DNA from: Capronia americana | Lineage: Eukaryota > Ascomycota > Eurotiomycetes > Chaetothyriales > Herpotrichiellaceae | Length of the DNA stretch: 64,000 bases | NCBI GenBank assembly: GCA_016110215.1 | Contig: JADWQD010000011.1 | Coordinates: 1,488,001 to 1,552,000 of the forward strand | Direction: 5' to 3' | Part shown: in pieces, positions 1 to 11,675 of the stretch | How positions within the stretch are numbered: position 1 is the stretch's first letter | How the letters are laid out: each line of letters starts with the position of its first letter | The notes under the pieces: generated by a model | The model's database searches: none | Told to the model about the DNA's origin: nothing | What the model saw: the letters and a program-made list of their open reading frames with translations, nothing else | Made by a program: the position numbers and the translations under genes

Positions 1-1227
1 ACGACGGGTCGCTCGACAGGGAAGGAACGGAAAACGAACGCATGCGTGCGTGCATGCGTGTCTCTTCGACGTCTTGTCCGCTCCACGAGGTCTTCCCTGG
101 CACGAGGAGTCCTGCTTCCGCTTGCTTGGTCCTCTCTCGGGTCGAGACGGTCAATGGACTTCCGGGATCGAGGTCCTGAAAGTTCCAACTCTGAACTTCC
201 AGATGTGTGAAGGTCGGCATAGAGATCAGTCTGATCTATCAGTCCAAAGTAGGCAAGGCATGCAGAAATCAAACAACCATGAGAAGCCATCATGATCGCG
301 TCCGTCCGTCCGTCCATCCGACGAAGTCCGAAGTCCTTTTATACCCATTCCTCTGCCAGTTTCTCTGCGTGCATAGCTTGTGATTCGCGAAGATGCCTCT
401 GCCCATTATGAATCAGTTCAGGCTCGCCGCGAAATGAAAGGTTGCTCAACATGGCAACTCTGTACAATCTCTACCACATCCAAATCTCTGATCGCGGCAC
501 CCATTCGAGACGGCTGTGCCGGGGGTGGGCAAACAGATACAGGCACAGACATCCTAAGTACTACCACCTCGTACCGTGTTTCAATGTATTACTCTTCATG
601 TCCTCCCTCGTTCCTACCCGTGCCGCAAGCTCACTGCTCACTGCTCGAGAGACCTTAGATGTACAGTACCAGTGCCAGTCCGCGATCATGCAAGCAAGTC
701 GACTCCCCTTCCCTCGGTCCACACGAGAAGCACGTCGATCCTGGCGTCAGTACGGTACGGTATGGTCCTCTTTCTCCTTCTGTATGTACCTAGTGTACTG
801 CCCTGTAGTTGTATCTTGTCTCTGGGGCGAACGGTAGGGTAAAATTATTTATATATCTACGTTATCTACTCTGTAGGCTGGTCAACCCGGTTAAGTGTGT
901 AGGGGATGAGAAGCTGGAAGGGAGGCTCTTGCAAGACGAGACTTGGATTGAGTGGTCTAGTTATTTTAAACATCAATTGTTCGATGGGAAGGGTGCGCCG
1001 AGCTGAAGCTCATCCCTCGACTTCATGAGGTCAAAAAAGAAGATCTGCATTGGCAAGCCAGTGTCGCTGTCTTGACTCTTGGTGGGCCACGTTTGATCAT
1101 TATTTTTTGTTGCATTAGATGGAAATGTTACTCCCTCCGCTGTGAGGTTGCGTCCCACGTTGCTGTGGATCTGGTGAGACTTCCTCGATTTGCTGTTGGG
1201 AGATGGTGATGTCGAGCCGTCTCCCGG
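1..1227. other. Intergenic, no gene recognised
   Basis: Short overlapping open frames occur on both strands, but none has a recognisable domain or a protein-like composition. The stretch holds small simple repeats: a GCGTGCGTGCATGC-like run near 45-58 and a (GTCC)n run near 299-315. Confidence 0.5.
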
Positions 1228-2361
1228 TCAAACTCGTTGATACAAATGTATCTGGTACCTCATGTTCTCCAGCTCGATCGGATACTTCAGTAACTGCTGG
1301 TTCAACCGAAACCATCTCGAATCATCACTCACGACTTTCTTCCACTTACTGTTATCACCATCACAAGCCACTTCCAGCAGGGTATGGTCAAGAAGCCACT
1401 TCATCGGATACTCTTTGGTCTTCAAATCGTCTCCCTTACCGAGCTTGACTTCAGAATAGCTCCCGGGGCTGTCCACGACAAGTAACCAAGAGCCCGAAGA
1501 CATGGACTCCGTAAGCGCCAGGAGGAACGCCGTCGCTCGCGTAATGGAAGTTGAGAAGAGTTCATTTAGCGTGAACATAATCGTGCAGAGATGCACGTCC
1601 TGCAGCATGATCGCTAAATCCGCCTCGTCTATGGCAAGGATATCATGCCGCGAAAAGCGGACGTCAAAGGCATCGGGTGAGACGAATGCTTTATTCGCCA
1701 TCTTCGCGCTCTCACTTGCATAGGCGGACAATTCGGGCGGCGCGCAGAATGCATTCGCAAGGCTTTGCAGGCAAGTCGACCAGTCTGCGATATCGACGAC
1801 GTGGACGTTCATCGTGGCCAGTGGTGGGAGGATCGTTCGTGCTGCAGCCGCGCATGCAGCCACTTCCGCCCCTCCGCCACCTCCAATGCAAACCACTCTA
1901 CAAGCGCTTGTAAGTGAATGTGGCTCGCCTGACGATAATGATGACTTTGGACTCGATGGCGATGCAACTATGTCAATCCGGGCTGGTTCACGGAGTTTGC
2001 TCCATGCCTGCTGCAGGTCGCCGTGTAAGAAAATGCTCGTATAGCCGAGTGCACGGCTGGCACTCCACCTGAGTGCATAAGCATCAAGATATTCTGGCTT
2101 GGCGAATGCGCGAGAAAAATCACGCTGGAAGAGGTGGCCTTTGACCTCCTGGATGGCGGCTCTCAGGTCGTGTTGGTCATGATCGAATGGAAACGCCCGG
2201 CGGAAAACGTCAAGAATCATCTGCTGTAGTTCGACAGGTAAGTAGGCGGCGTCATTCTCGGGGCGTTGCTGGAGTGCCGCCCTCTTACTCGTGCCGCTGT
2301 GTTGAGATTTGATCGGATGAGTTCGATTGCTTCTATCCTTCTGCTGCTTCGGTGGTGCCAT
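1228..2361 (-). CDS. BMT6: 25S rRNA uridine-N3 methyltransferase, BMT6 type
   Basis: This is a single-exon, 377-residue protein. Residues 156-166 read VVCIGGGGGAE, a glycine-rich SAM-binding motif I, followed by an alanine-rich helix. The layout (basic Lys/Arg/Gln/Ser N-terminus to about residue 35, helical region with a Leu-Pro-Val-Glu segment, then a Rossmann-like domain) matches fungal proteins of the Bmt6 family. In yeast Bmt6 methylates U2843 of 25S rRNA at N3, so the product should act in the nucleolus on pre-60S particles. The ATG at 2361 is the first in frame and the next upstream sequence shows no further coding. The family assignment is from recognition of the fold and motif; the exact target base is inferred from the family. 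Confidence 0.75.
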   Translation of the reverse strand: MAPPKQQKDRSNRTHPIKSQHSGTSKRAALQQRPENDAAYLPVELQQMILDVFRRAFPFDHDQHDLRAAIQEVKGHLFQRDFSRAFAKPEYLDAYALRWSASRALGYTSIFLHGDLQQAWSKLREPARIDIVASPSSPKSSLSSGEPHSLTSACRVVCIGGGGGAEVAACAAAARTILPPLATMNVHVVDIADWSTCLQSLANAFCAPPELSAYASESAKMANKAFVSPDAFDVRFSRHDILAIDEADLAIMLQDVHLCTIMFTLNELFSTSITRATAFLLALTESMSSGSWLLVVDSPGSYSEVKLGKGDDLKTKEYPMKWLLDHTLLEVACDGDNSKWKKVVSDDSRWFRLNQQLLKYPIELENMRYQIHLYQRV

Positions 2362-4725
2362 TGCGTCAAAATCCGGGGCCCCCTGGTGAAATTGATGCGC
2401 ATAGAGCTGGACCGCAGAATTTGACCCTCGATCGAACTCTGGGGGACGAGTGCGCAGTTTCAGCCTGATATTCTAGAATTTTGTGTCACGGGCGGAAGTT
2501 GTGCAAAAGTCACACAAATTGAGCGGCTTCCGGAGAATATCCCGAGATTGAATTGTTTGTCGTGTTTCCAATCAACCCGGCCGGATATTCTGGTGTGCGA
2601 CGACTCACAGGTCCCTGCTGAATGATACTCGAGCAGCCCGCGGACTCGTGGGTGTGAGGTCAGGTCAGAGGGAAGAAGAGGCGAGCTTGAACCCAAAGTA
2701 GTAGGGTGTGACCTGCAGGTCGTATGCAGGAGAAATTTTTTTATCCTTCGGCACGAGTAGAGCATGCAGCCTCCAGGCACGAACCAAGGTTCTTTGCTAG
2801 ATGCACGCCGTCGGCTTTGTGGTGAGCGCCGAGGGCGTCTTGACGTGATGCTCGAGGCGAAAATGGGATTATTGGATCTCAGAAGTCCAGCTGATGGCGG
2901 TGAGCTGTAGCTAGTGGAAGAACTTCCCCACACGATTGTGAAGCCACGCCCAGCGATGTTCACGGTTTCACGTTGGATCTGGTCATGCTCGCGTGTGAGT
3001 ACTGTATCTCTTATCCAGCAGTAACCGAGATTCACGATACTGTTGTCGAGGTGACCGCACGAAGCGAGTTTCAGGCTGAACTCACAGCCGTCTCCGTCAT
3101 TGTCAGCGGAAGAGGCTTGCCTGCGAGCATGTCAAGCTGTCGAGCCGATTCGACGGCAGCATCCGCCAACAATTATCTACGAGTACTCGTCTAGATGCTG
3201 CCACTCCATCGAATACGGAGGCGGCGTATCGAAGGACGGCCTGGATGGAAAGCCTCTTTATCGCGGTGGACCCTCGTGGTCCAGTGAGCATGGACCGCAC
3301 AAGGGTGTTCCTGCGTTAGCTCGCAGGCCTCGACTCCGCCAGGGATAGGGACGTGAGCTCGGTTCCTTGTTTCACGCTGATCCTCGACGATCAGGTTGTG
3401 TCTTGAGTGAAGACAATGCTTGCGATGAGTAGCCTCAGCCACAATCAAGCATAGACGAGAGAGGTGCCACCAGCAGCACCAGCACGGAAACAACTGTGGG
3501 AATAGTGTAAGGAGAGGGGAAGTACCAATCTCGTACAGATTGAGCTCATTTGGATGGGCCAGGGCTGCGCCGTGTCCCTGTCATAAGCTTCATTCAATTC
3601 GTGCCTGCCCACACATCAAATGGCTGCCTCTCGGGTCACGCTACGAGATTGACAATGTCAATCACCCAGAACACTCCCTTCTGCAGGCGAAGAAAACGGT
3701 GCAGCACGAGGCCTCTGAGAATCTGCAGCCATGCCTCAAGCATGCAGGGGTAGCCCATATACGAGCGCTCGTAGCAAATAGACATTCCGTTCTTCATCGA
3801 GGCGCACGTCAGCACGATAATGGCATACGCAGCCAGGACGTTGTGGTCTCATTGGAGGCCGCAACGTGGTCGCAACGGACATCACAATGCCCCATGGATG
3901 TGCTTGCGAGTCGCCACCACGCTTTGTTGGCAGGAGGATTCGGTAGGTGCAAACCCACCCGTATTGAGGCAGCAGAGCCTAAACGGGACTGGTGACATGC
4001 CGCTACGGCTGGTGAAGCCACCGAAAGTTCGCCTGGGGCACGCCTAAAAAGGGCCCCTAGCCTCGATTCATCCAACGCTGAGCCAGCCCGAGCACCTGAC
4101 CCAGCCGGCCCTGCTTAGCGGCCAGGTTTCCCGGTGGACTGTGTGCGCTCCAGCTGGACACACGCACCCAGACTCCATCTCGGTGACCTTGGTCACTACT
4201 CTATCTCTGACTTTCCTCTCACCACCATCTCCGATCCTCCTCACCTCTTCCTCCGCCTCCCCTTCCTCCTCTACCTCAAGAGGCCTCTATCGCCTTGTGG
4301 CTCCTGATAGAAGAAAGTACCTTCATCGGTCTTTCTTCCAGGTCGCCGTCCACTCCTTCAGCCACCCTCGAGCGCTCATCTCGCATCCCTTCGGCCCATC
4401 CGATCCACACCTCCCAGCTCGGCTGCGACATTCAATTTCGTGTTCAGACTTGTTTCTCAGGTACCACCTGCAATAGCAAACAACTCGAGACACCAGGTCC
4501 TGACCTCCTTCAGATACGCCGTGTACAAGTCATTCTTTGGCATACATCCTGCAGCAATAGTCGCCCATTCAACACTCTTTAATGGTGGTAATCGTTCCTT
4601 CGCTGGGGCCGCCGCATTCGCAATTGTCCAAGGTGCCGGAACACCTCCCACGCGCTCCATCGCACCTTCCTGCTGGCCAGAACAACGACACTACTATCAG
4701 GTCTGGGCGGCGGCTTGATTGAACT
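2362..4725. other. Intergenic and probable 5' UTR/promoter of the next gene
   Basis: No supported gene is visible. A minus-strand open frame of 191 codons at 2460-3035 is Ser/Arg-rich and looks non-coding. A strongly pyrimidine-rich tract at about 4180-4290 and mixed C/T sequence up to 4700 resemble the leader region of a highly expressed fungal gene. Confidence 0.4.
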
Positions 4726-7380
4726 ATGACTTCCATTTCTCTGCCTGCTGCTGTTCCGGTCTTGTCTCCATTCGACTCCGCTCCAGGCAGTCCGCCACGA
4801 TCTTCACCAGCTCACAGACGGAGAGCTTCCCGCAGTCCAAATGCTCCTCCTCCGCTACCGACGTTCTCCTTCAATCCCGGCGGCGATGAAAACACCGTAG
4901 GAATGGAAGGCATGGATTCCGCGACGGAAGCTGTGACCAACGCGATTGGCGAGTCTGGTCGTCGACCCGCGAAGGCTCTGCCGCTTCCCGAGTTCAGGTT
5001 CAATCCCGGGGCAGACCTACCCTCTGAGCGCAGTCCGAGCCCAACACATCCAGTGCTGCAGGAGATGGCTTTGAACCAGCAGCGCGCTGTTCGATCCGCG
5101 AGAGCTGCACCTCTGCCCGCCTTCACATTCAACCCGAATCATGCACCTGAACAAGCCTCTCCGAGCCCCACAAAAGCAGTCTTCGGCGATGTTCAACAGT
5201 CCCTTCGAGGCGGTCATCGAAGAGGCGGAAGCGAATTCGTTGGCGGCGGTGGGACTGACGGGCCTCAGATGGTCAGTACGAGCCCTGAGAAACCGGAATA
5301 TCGTCCTCATCTACCGATATCCGGGGTCAGAGGACATGCACATCGGCGTTCTCAGGCTGTTTCCATCTCCGATATCGACACGTCTGGACTGATCAAGGCG
5401 AATGCTGTTGCCAAGGCTCGGGCTGGCTCTGCCCCAACCACACCATCTGACGGCGCGGAGGCCTTCACGTTCCCGCGCAGCAGCCCTCACACGCGCCAGT
5501 CCATGTCAGGGATTGTCAGGACTCCACCTTCATCTCCTCGCCGCAGGGGTAGTGCCCCAGGTATTCGTCCTCGCGTCGGCTTCGCCGATCACGTCGATGT
5601 TATTCCCAGACCGTTGTCCATGATCTCCTCCGAGACCGAAGGCAGCAATTCGACCATTCGCGGATGTCATTCTCTCTCGGGGAGCATCAACTCGATAGCA
5701 GCGAGTCCCGCCCCGAACCCAACATTCATTGTGAGCCCATCAAATGATGCACATATTTCTCCAGAGAGACCGAAGACAGCAGATGCTCTTTCTACCTTGT
5801 CGCTGGGCATGGCTTCCGATAAGACCTTGTCGATGATCAACCTTCCCAAACGCCCACTGTCTGCTTCGGGATCGCCTGGGACCCTAAGTTCAGGTAGCCC
5901 TCCCAACAAGAAGAAATACTTCTGGTTCAACCAATCTGGCGGCGGTTCACCATTGACGACTCCCAAGGCCGAACGCTGTGATCCTATGGATGTCTTTAGC
6001 TCACTGACCCCCGTTTCACGACCTTCCGGCGACGAATCACGGCCACGAACGTCATCCGGTGCGTCTACGTCCAAGAAGCGGAAATATCATACGTGGACAT
6101 CTGGAATTTTCTCAAGAAAGTCGGAGAAGCGCTCTAGCAAGGTCAAGAGAGGGACTATGCCAGCACCACCACCGTTAACGAGAACGCCGAGTGACCATTT
6201 GAACGAGATTTTTGATGCGGATGATACAATCGTAATCAGAGAGCCTTCGCCAGTGTCTACCAGGGTCCGAGCTTCCTTGCAAACCCTTCCTCCACTGCAG
6301 AATTGGGCTTCGACTCCACCGGAAGAACAAATCACCAGCCCTATCATTGACTTGGATGCTGCCTTGGGTCCCTTTGGAAGCGAGCAGAAACTTGCACATG
6401 ATAGCGCCGTCAAACAGCCGCCGAGGCTTGCGAAGCTGCATAGCAGTGAACGCAGAGGGACAGTCGACGCTTTCGGTGCAGTCCATAGGAGGACTGAATC
6501 AGCACCTGTGATGCCGGCTGTGAACCGCAACATCTTTGGCCTACATCACATTGGTAGCAACGCGTCTCTGTCGGACGACGTGTTTGATGAAGAGGAGGAA
6601 GACAATTTTCTAGCAGGAGAGAGCGCTGCGCACCAGCCTTCCACAAACAGGTCGAGTGACGAGGGGCCTGCTGCGTCGCCGCCCCTCTCAAGGCGCGAGA
6701 TGGAAGCTACCGAGGGCCTCGGTTTGTCCATGTGCGATAATGCGGGAGACGGAGTCATCATTGTTGACTCGGAAGACGACATCACTCGAGTGGACGCCAA
6801 CAGATCATCGAATTCGACAATCGAGGCTCCTGTCTTCCACCATTTCGAACCCCAAAAGCGACCCATGTCTTCGCCGATGACTTTTGCGTATCCAGCGCCC
6901 CAGTCACATTATACTTCGTCGACGGATGGTCGCACAACCTCTGCCTCGATGATGTCGTCTCCGGATGCAGACCATCTTTCATTCGATACCATGTCACCAC
7001 CGTCTCGACTCCTTGGAGAACCGAGTCCAGATATGGTCCTTCGTGCCTCCAATGACGATCTTCCGTCTCTCAGCGACAGCATTTCGAGTGGCGTCATCCC
7101 CAGATTCTCAAGCAGCGCCGGTACAAGATCTTCTGGCGAACAACGGTCCGCGTCCATGATTGACCCGTCGACTTCGAGGAGATCGGACAGCACCCAAGCG
7201 TGGAAACGATCCAGTTTGGCCAGCCTCAACCGTCTGATACCTGGATCGTCACATGGCAGCAAGCTCAAGTTCGAGACGGTTCCCGATGCTGCTGCGCTAG
7301 ACGAGAAGAGCAGGAAGAAGACCAATCGGCTCAGCAAGCTTATGCTGTTCTGGCGATCGAAGGAGAAGACCCCAAACTGA
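4726..7380 (+). CDS. Large disordered Ser/Pro-rich protein (cell wall proline-rich protein-like)
   Basis: This is an 884-residue, intronless protein that is almost entirely low complexity (Ser, Pro, Thr, Gly, charged patches). No signal peptide or membrane segment is visible, so it is probably cytoplasmic or cortical in spite of the usual family name. The N-terminus carries three copies of a short motif, LPTFSFNPG (residues 44-52), LPEFRFNPG (87-95) and LPAFTFNPN (130-138), each exactly 43 residues apart and followed by acidic and SPSP-type phosphosites. A lysine cluster with aromatic residues (KKKYFWFN, about residue 390) and a basic, hydrophobic C-terminus (KLMLFWRSKEK) could bind membrane or a partner. 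I recognise the set of motifs from mould proteins annotated as cell wall proline-rich protein; no biochemical role is known to me. Confidence 0.6.
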   Translation: MTSISLPAAVPVLSPFDSAPGSPPRSSPAHRRRASRSPNAPPPLPTFSFNPGGDENTVGMEGMDSATEAVTNAIGESGRRPAKALPLPEFRFNPGADLPSERSPSPTHPVLQEMALNQQRAVRSARAAPLPAFTFNPNHAPEQASPSPTKAVFGDVQQSLRGGHRRGGSEFVGGGGTDGPQMVSTSPEKPEYRPHLPISGVRGHAHRRSQAVSISDIDTSGLIKANAVAKARAGSAPTTPSDGAEAFTFPRSSPHTRQSMSGIVRTPPSSPRRRGSAPGIRPRVGFADHVDVIPRPLSMISSETEGSNSTIRGCHSLSGSINSIAASPAPNPTFIVSPSNDAHISPERPKTADALSTLSLGMASDKTLSMINLPKRPLSASGSPGTLSSGSPPNKKKYFWFNQSGGGSPLTTPKAERCDPMDVFSSLTPVSRPSGDESRPRTSSGASTSKKRKYHTWTSGIFSRKSEKRSSKVKRGTMPAPPPLTRTPSDHLNEIFDADDTIVIREPSPVSTRVRASLQTLPPLQNWASTPPEEQITSPIIDLDAALGPFGSEQKLAHDSAVKQPPRLAKLHSSERRGTVDAFGAVHRRTESAPVMPAVNRNIFGLHHIGSNASLSDDVFDEEEEDNFLAGESAAHQPSTNRSSDEGPAASPPLSRREMEATEGLGLSMCDNAGDGVIIVDSEDDITRVDANRSSNSTIEAPVFHHFEPQKRPMSSPMTFAYPAPQSHYTSSTDGRTTSASMMSSPDADHLSFDTMSPPSRLLGEPSPDMVLRASNDDLPSLSDSISSGVIPRFSSSAGTRSSGEQRSASMIDPSTSRRSDSTQAWKRSSLASLNRLIPGSSHGSKLKFETVPDAAALDEKSRKKTNRLSKLMLFWRSKEKTPN

Positions 7381-9110
7381 CAAGGTTTGGACAGCACCAC
7401 CCACTTAACGGCTTTATGAACAGCGCCTAGGCGTTCGGAGCTTGACGAATTATGGAATTGGGCCCTCTTGGTACGGCATTAGTCGATGTACCGTTTTACG
7501 ACATTTCACGAAAAGGAGGCCGCGTATGGCCTGTCATTCCTTTTCAAACTCGAGTCAATCGTTACAACCACCTTTCTCCATGCGCGGAACAAAGCACATA
7601 CAAACACAGGCGTTTAGAGCCTCTACTCGACCAAGTCTCGTCTCTTTTGCGGCATTGTGGGCGGGCGTTTGCCCTTTACATACTTGAACATGAACAATCG
7701 ATTGTGTCCATATGATGGATTGGCAGAAATGTGGATGATTGGAACTGAGCTGAATTGATGGAACGAGCTTCGAAGGGGTTTCTGGACCAAAATAAAACAC
7801 ATGAGACGTCAGTGGCGACGTGGTGAAAAACGAAAAGCTGAAGTAGCTTAGCTCTTGGAGCATTGACTGAACATATTGTTCTGAAGACGAATAGAAAGAG
7901 TGTAAACCTTGGATTTCCTGTTCTCCTCTGCTTGATATGCCATCTCTCGCTTCTTGTTGCTCCTTCCGCCATGGCCGTGGATCTTCGCGCTGAGTAGTCG
8001 GATCTTTGGCTGGATGCCTGACGCTTCAGCGAGAAGCGCACGCAGGCTGCAAAGTCCACACTGCTGGTCTGAGGATAAGGTATGCACCGGTTGAAGATGT
8101 TAGTCAAACGTGTTGTGTTCTGGTAGAACACCTCACGACTGTCCTACCCAGGGCTGGTGAGACCCAGAAAGTAAAAGGCTGACAGCCAAGCTCAAGCTCA
8201 AGCTCAACCACAGAGTAACCAAAGCAAATCAGACCCATGTCTTCCGTCGTCTGAGAGGATGACGGCCAAGCATTTGTAGATCCCTGATTCGTACTCGGTA
8301 CTCGGTACTCGCATGCCCATCAACCTCAGGGGGAAAAGGATGCTTGTTGATCTCGAGGTATGTAGCTAGCACGAAGTTTTCGGCTCTTAGCTAAAAGCTG
8401 TTCCTCATATTGCAGCATCTTACTGTACCTCAGACGCAATCAGACAACGCCGTCAACCCAAGACGGAGTGGGTGATTGATGGCTTGCACTTAGACTCCGC
8501 AGGACAAAGGCTTGGCCTCAACTACGGACTGCGAGTTCGGCCAAATCCATTCTTTCTTCATCTTCATTCCTTGCCCGGCGGTAATGCTGTCTCTTTTTTT
8601 TTCTCAAAATGTGTCCGCTTGATCTGCCAGGGTGGTCGAAAAGCAGCCCAAGTTCCGATATGACCCTATCCGCAAGTAGATTGTCCAACCGTGGTCCTGG
8701 TCCGTGGGAGTACCCCAGATGTGCTGCTCGTGGAGGGAGGGAATGTCAACCATGACCGCTGCCTGGCAGATCCTGTGCAGAGGCCAACGGAAATATGAAC
8801 AGGCGCGCAAGAGAGCATGGCGTCTCTGCCTCTTTGTGCTGGCTGTCCCTGTCTGATTAGGGAGGCACAAGCAGCAGCACAAGATTCTACAAAGCATACG
8901 CATGTGAAGTCCGCTTCTTGTAGGTGGATCGGGACCGATGGGGACGCGAGGCGGTCGCTGTTACGACTTCACCCAGCACAGGCGGCAGTGAAGGACTTCA
9001 CTGCCTTTGGTTGTCCACACACAACAACCCTTCTGTCAAGTAAGCCTTACTTACCCTTACTCCCTCCATCTTCTTGGTAATGCGCGGGACTGGGAAAGCA
9101 CGCCACCAAG
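7381..9110. other. Intergenic, no gene recognised
   Basis: The stretch separates two plus-strand genes. Open frames on the minus strand (7555-8131) have no recognisable features. A T-rich run sits at about 8589-8602. Nothing else stands out. Confidence 0.4.
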
Positions 9111-9854
9111 ATGTCCGGATTGCCCATCCCCGGGTCGTTGGTCGCGCCAATCTTTGATGCGGACGGCTTCACGCTCCCAAGACTGCCTCCCAATCACTAC
9201 TTTGACGACCCTGCGACTGTCGATGAATCACTTGAGCGCTGTTCGCCTGCTCGCAAATATCTGTCGCACGAGAGTCCACCATGGCATTTACCAGCACCAG
9301 ACACAAAGACCCACCAAGCCGCGCCCACATTCACAGCTCCAAGTCGAGCCCATACCCCCACGACAGAGGAAATTGTGCAGCTTATTATGATCGACGAGGT
9401 GCGGACCGCGGAAGAACGATTGGATGCTGATCAGAGGGCGCTCGAAAGAAAAACCGAGATGTTCGAAGACGCCTGGAGGGCAGACAGGAGGGCTCTGGAT
9501 CAAGAACGGCAGACCTTGGCGGTGCAGCGGCAGGAGCAGGACAGAGAATCCATAGGCCTGGCCCGGTGGGCGAGTGCTCTCGCGGAGGCGAGGCTCGATC
9601 TGCACAACGAGCAGGCCATCTTCAGACAGCAAAGAGTAGAAGCGGAGCAGGAGCAGGCCATCTTCAGACAGCAAAGAGCTGAAGCGGAACAGGAGCAGTA
9701 CCGCCCGAGACTCCTCAGAATGCGCGAGCTCATATGGGCAGCAAGCGAGGAGGAACTCCTCTCGATTCTGAACACGGTGCGCTATCGCCTGGCCACGCGA
9801 GCCTCCTCCACCAATGCCCCGGAGCGGATCACCCGACCCCCTCGACTACCCTGA
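9111..9854 (+). CDS. Orphan coiled-coil protein
   Basis: The 247-residue open frame starts at an ATG preceded by CACCAAG. Residues 1-90 are Pro/Ala-rich and disordered. Residues from about 95 to 200 are Glu/Gln/Arg/Ala-rich and predicted to be one long helix or coiled coil. An internal duplication gives two consecutive copies of an EQAIFRQQR-xEAEQ unit, visible in the DNA at about 9610-9697. The tail is short and Pro/Arg-rich. I do not recognise a family. The gene may continue into a second exon (see 9990-10380), because the coding-like sequence does not stop at 9854. Function unknown. Confidence 0.5.
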   Translation: MSGLPIPGSLVAPIFDADGFTLPRLPPNHYFDDPATVDESLERCSPARKYLSHESPPWHLPAPDTKTHQAAPTFTAPSRAHTPTTEEIVQLIMIDEVRTAEERLDADQRALERKTEMFEDAWRADRRALDQERQTLAVQRQEQDRESIGLARWASALAEARLDLHNEQAIFRQQRVEAEQEQAIFRQQRAEAEQEQYRPRLLRMRELIWAASEEELLSILNTVRYRLATRASSTNAPERITRPPRLP

Positions 9855-9989
9855 GAACAGCCGACATCTCTGCCAGGATCTGACATGCCATGGCGGCAAC
9901 CATGTCGTACATCTACCGTCTGTTGCGATCATCGAGCGTCACAGCTTCCTGCGTCCTGCAGCTGATCAAGCGGTGATCGGTACGCAGTC

Positions 9990-10380
9990 GTGCAGTCGTC
10001 GGAAGACCATGCCACTGCAGCGGCGCCAGCTTTCACATCGCGTGCCAGTCCCAGTCCTGACATGACAACAATGAAATCAAAGGCCGCGGGAATCCTGGAG
10101 AACACCTCTCATAAGCGGCATGTTCTCCCCGCGACCAGTCACACCCTTGTCCGCAGAGGATATCGCGAACGCAATCACCGGCTGGAGGTGTGTCGCCAAG
10201 GGACACGATATTCACCCACTGAAGGTGTCTCGCCGAGGGACACAATACGTGTCATTCCGCATACATTTGTCGCGAGGGGAGCAAGACTCTGTAGCGTCGG
10301 CAAGGTCGCGGACCAGGCTTATAAGAAAACGACAAACTGGTGTTTTGGAAATAGACAATGACGATGATGTGAAACAATGA
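9990..10380 (+). other. Possible additional exon(s) of an orphan gene
   Basis: Two overlapping plus-strand frames look coding-like in succession: an Ala/Ser/Pro stretch at about 9990-10115, then a frame from 10120 to 10380 reading through AEDIANAITGW and ending in an acidic IDNDDD tail with a TGA stop. A change of frame is needed between them. They may be downstream exons of the coiled-coil gene at 9111, or a small separate gene. I could not find a convincing splice pair, so this is a weak call. Confidence 0.25.
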
Positions 10381-11675
10381 GCATCTTCCCCTCAAGCTCC
10401 TCCGCTAGCACTATAAGCTCATATCCGTCACTTCACTTCGATGCTTCAAGATGAGTCGTAGACATTTTCTCCTTGGAGGCGCTACATAGTTAATATCCTC
10501 CACAGTTTCACCCCCTACCGCATGATTCTTTTCGCGATTATTGTTGGCGACGCGCGCACGTGGTCTGTTTCGTGCTTGACCAAATGCTTTGCTGCACGTG
10601 CGTAGACTAACATTTGGCCCCTTTACGAGATACTGTAGGACGACATTTGACGTTGGTACTACAGTATACCGTACCAGGCGTTCTTCAACCGCAAAAGGGG
10701 GTTGTTACATCAAGTCGAAAGCCGGGCATGTAAAGACCAAAGTTCAGCAATCAAACAGCGCCTTAGACCAAAGAGAGCAATCCTACAACGCCGAACATGA
10801 TCATCTCCCTTCAAGTACGAGTACTGTATGACTCAATTTCCGGGATGCCGGAACGCGACGCACTCCCGCTCTCGTCGTGGTTTGGAGACACCATTCTACG
10901 ATAAAATCGTTGATCCCTTTCTCGCTTCGAGAGCCCTGCGGATCGGCGGCTCGCGGGTTCCTCGCTGTTCGAATGAGCTCCCTGACCCGAAGCTGAGTAT
11001 GGGGAAGGTGGTCGACAACCTTGCTCCAGGACATCACTGTCCGTCCGGACTCGACGACAGCGATCTCAGCACTGACATACATACAATGCCACGGTGGACA
11101 GAGTTTCGCGAAGCAGAGGTGACGTTTCGGCCAAAGTGTGACGTGTCTCGGCTCATCGAAATGGACGTGCAAAGACGACAGAGTCGCAACTGACACGCCT
11201 TCCCCGGGCGAGACACACTACATATCTGTCAATGGAAAGAACCATACAAAGTACTGCCCTCTAATTTTCCTGAATTGCAGTTTGTCCCCGTTATGCCTGG
11301 GATAAGCGATGGACTCCATCATGATTCATGAGCCCCTGAGCCACCAGAGGAGATCGATCGATCAAGTAAAGAATAGGTGAGGCGAGGCGGCATGTAAGGA
11401 CACTTTACTCAGGTTGGGATACAGCTACTACTGTAGGTGAACAGATAGATAGATAGATAACTAGATAGATGTACGATCCAAAGAATAAATCCCACACCCA
11501 CACACGGCACACTAGACCGGCACGTTGTAGGGTTCGCCGCTGCCACTGTCACGGCCACCGCCAACGCCAACGCCAACGCCGCCACCACGCTCTCAGCCCA
11601 CAAATATAAAGTATGCTATCTGTATCCTGTATCCTATGCTTACGTCCCGTCATAGCCATAGAGGTGATTAATGAT
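10381..11675. other. Intergenic with microsatellites
   Basis: Open frames on both strands at 10801-11196 are mutual shadows with no recognisable features. An AGAT microsatellite lies at about 11444-11469 and a short GCCAAC repeat at about 11558-11579. The right part is probably the 3' UTR of the minus-strand gene ending at 11676. Confidence 0.4.

Noticed and set aside
2460..3035. 191-codon minus-strand frame near BMT6
   Set aside because: Ser/Arg-rich with no recognisable domain and no splice partners; probably chance.
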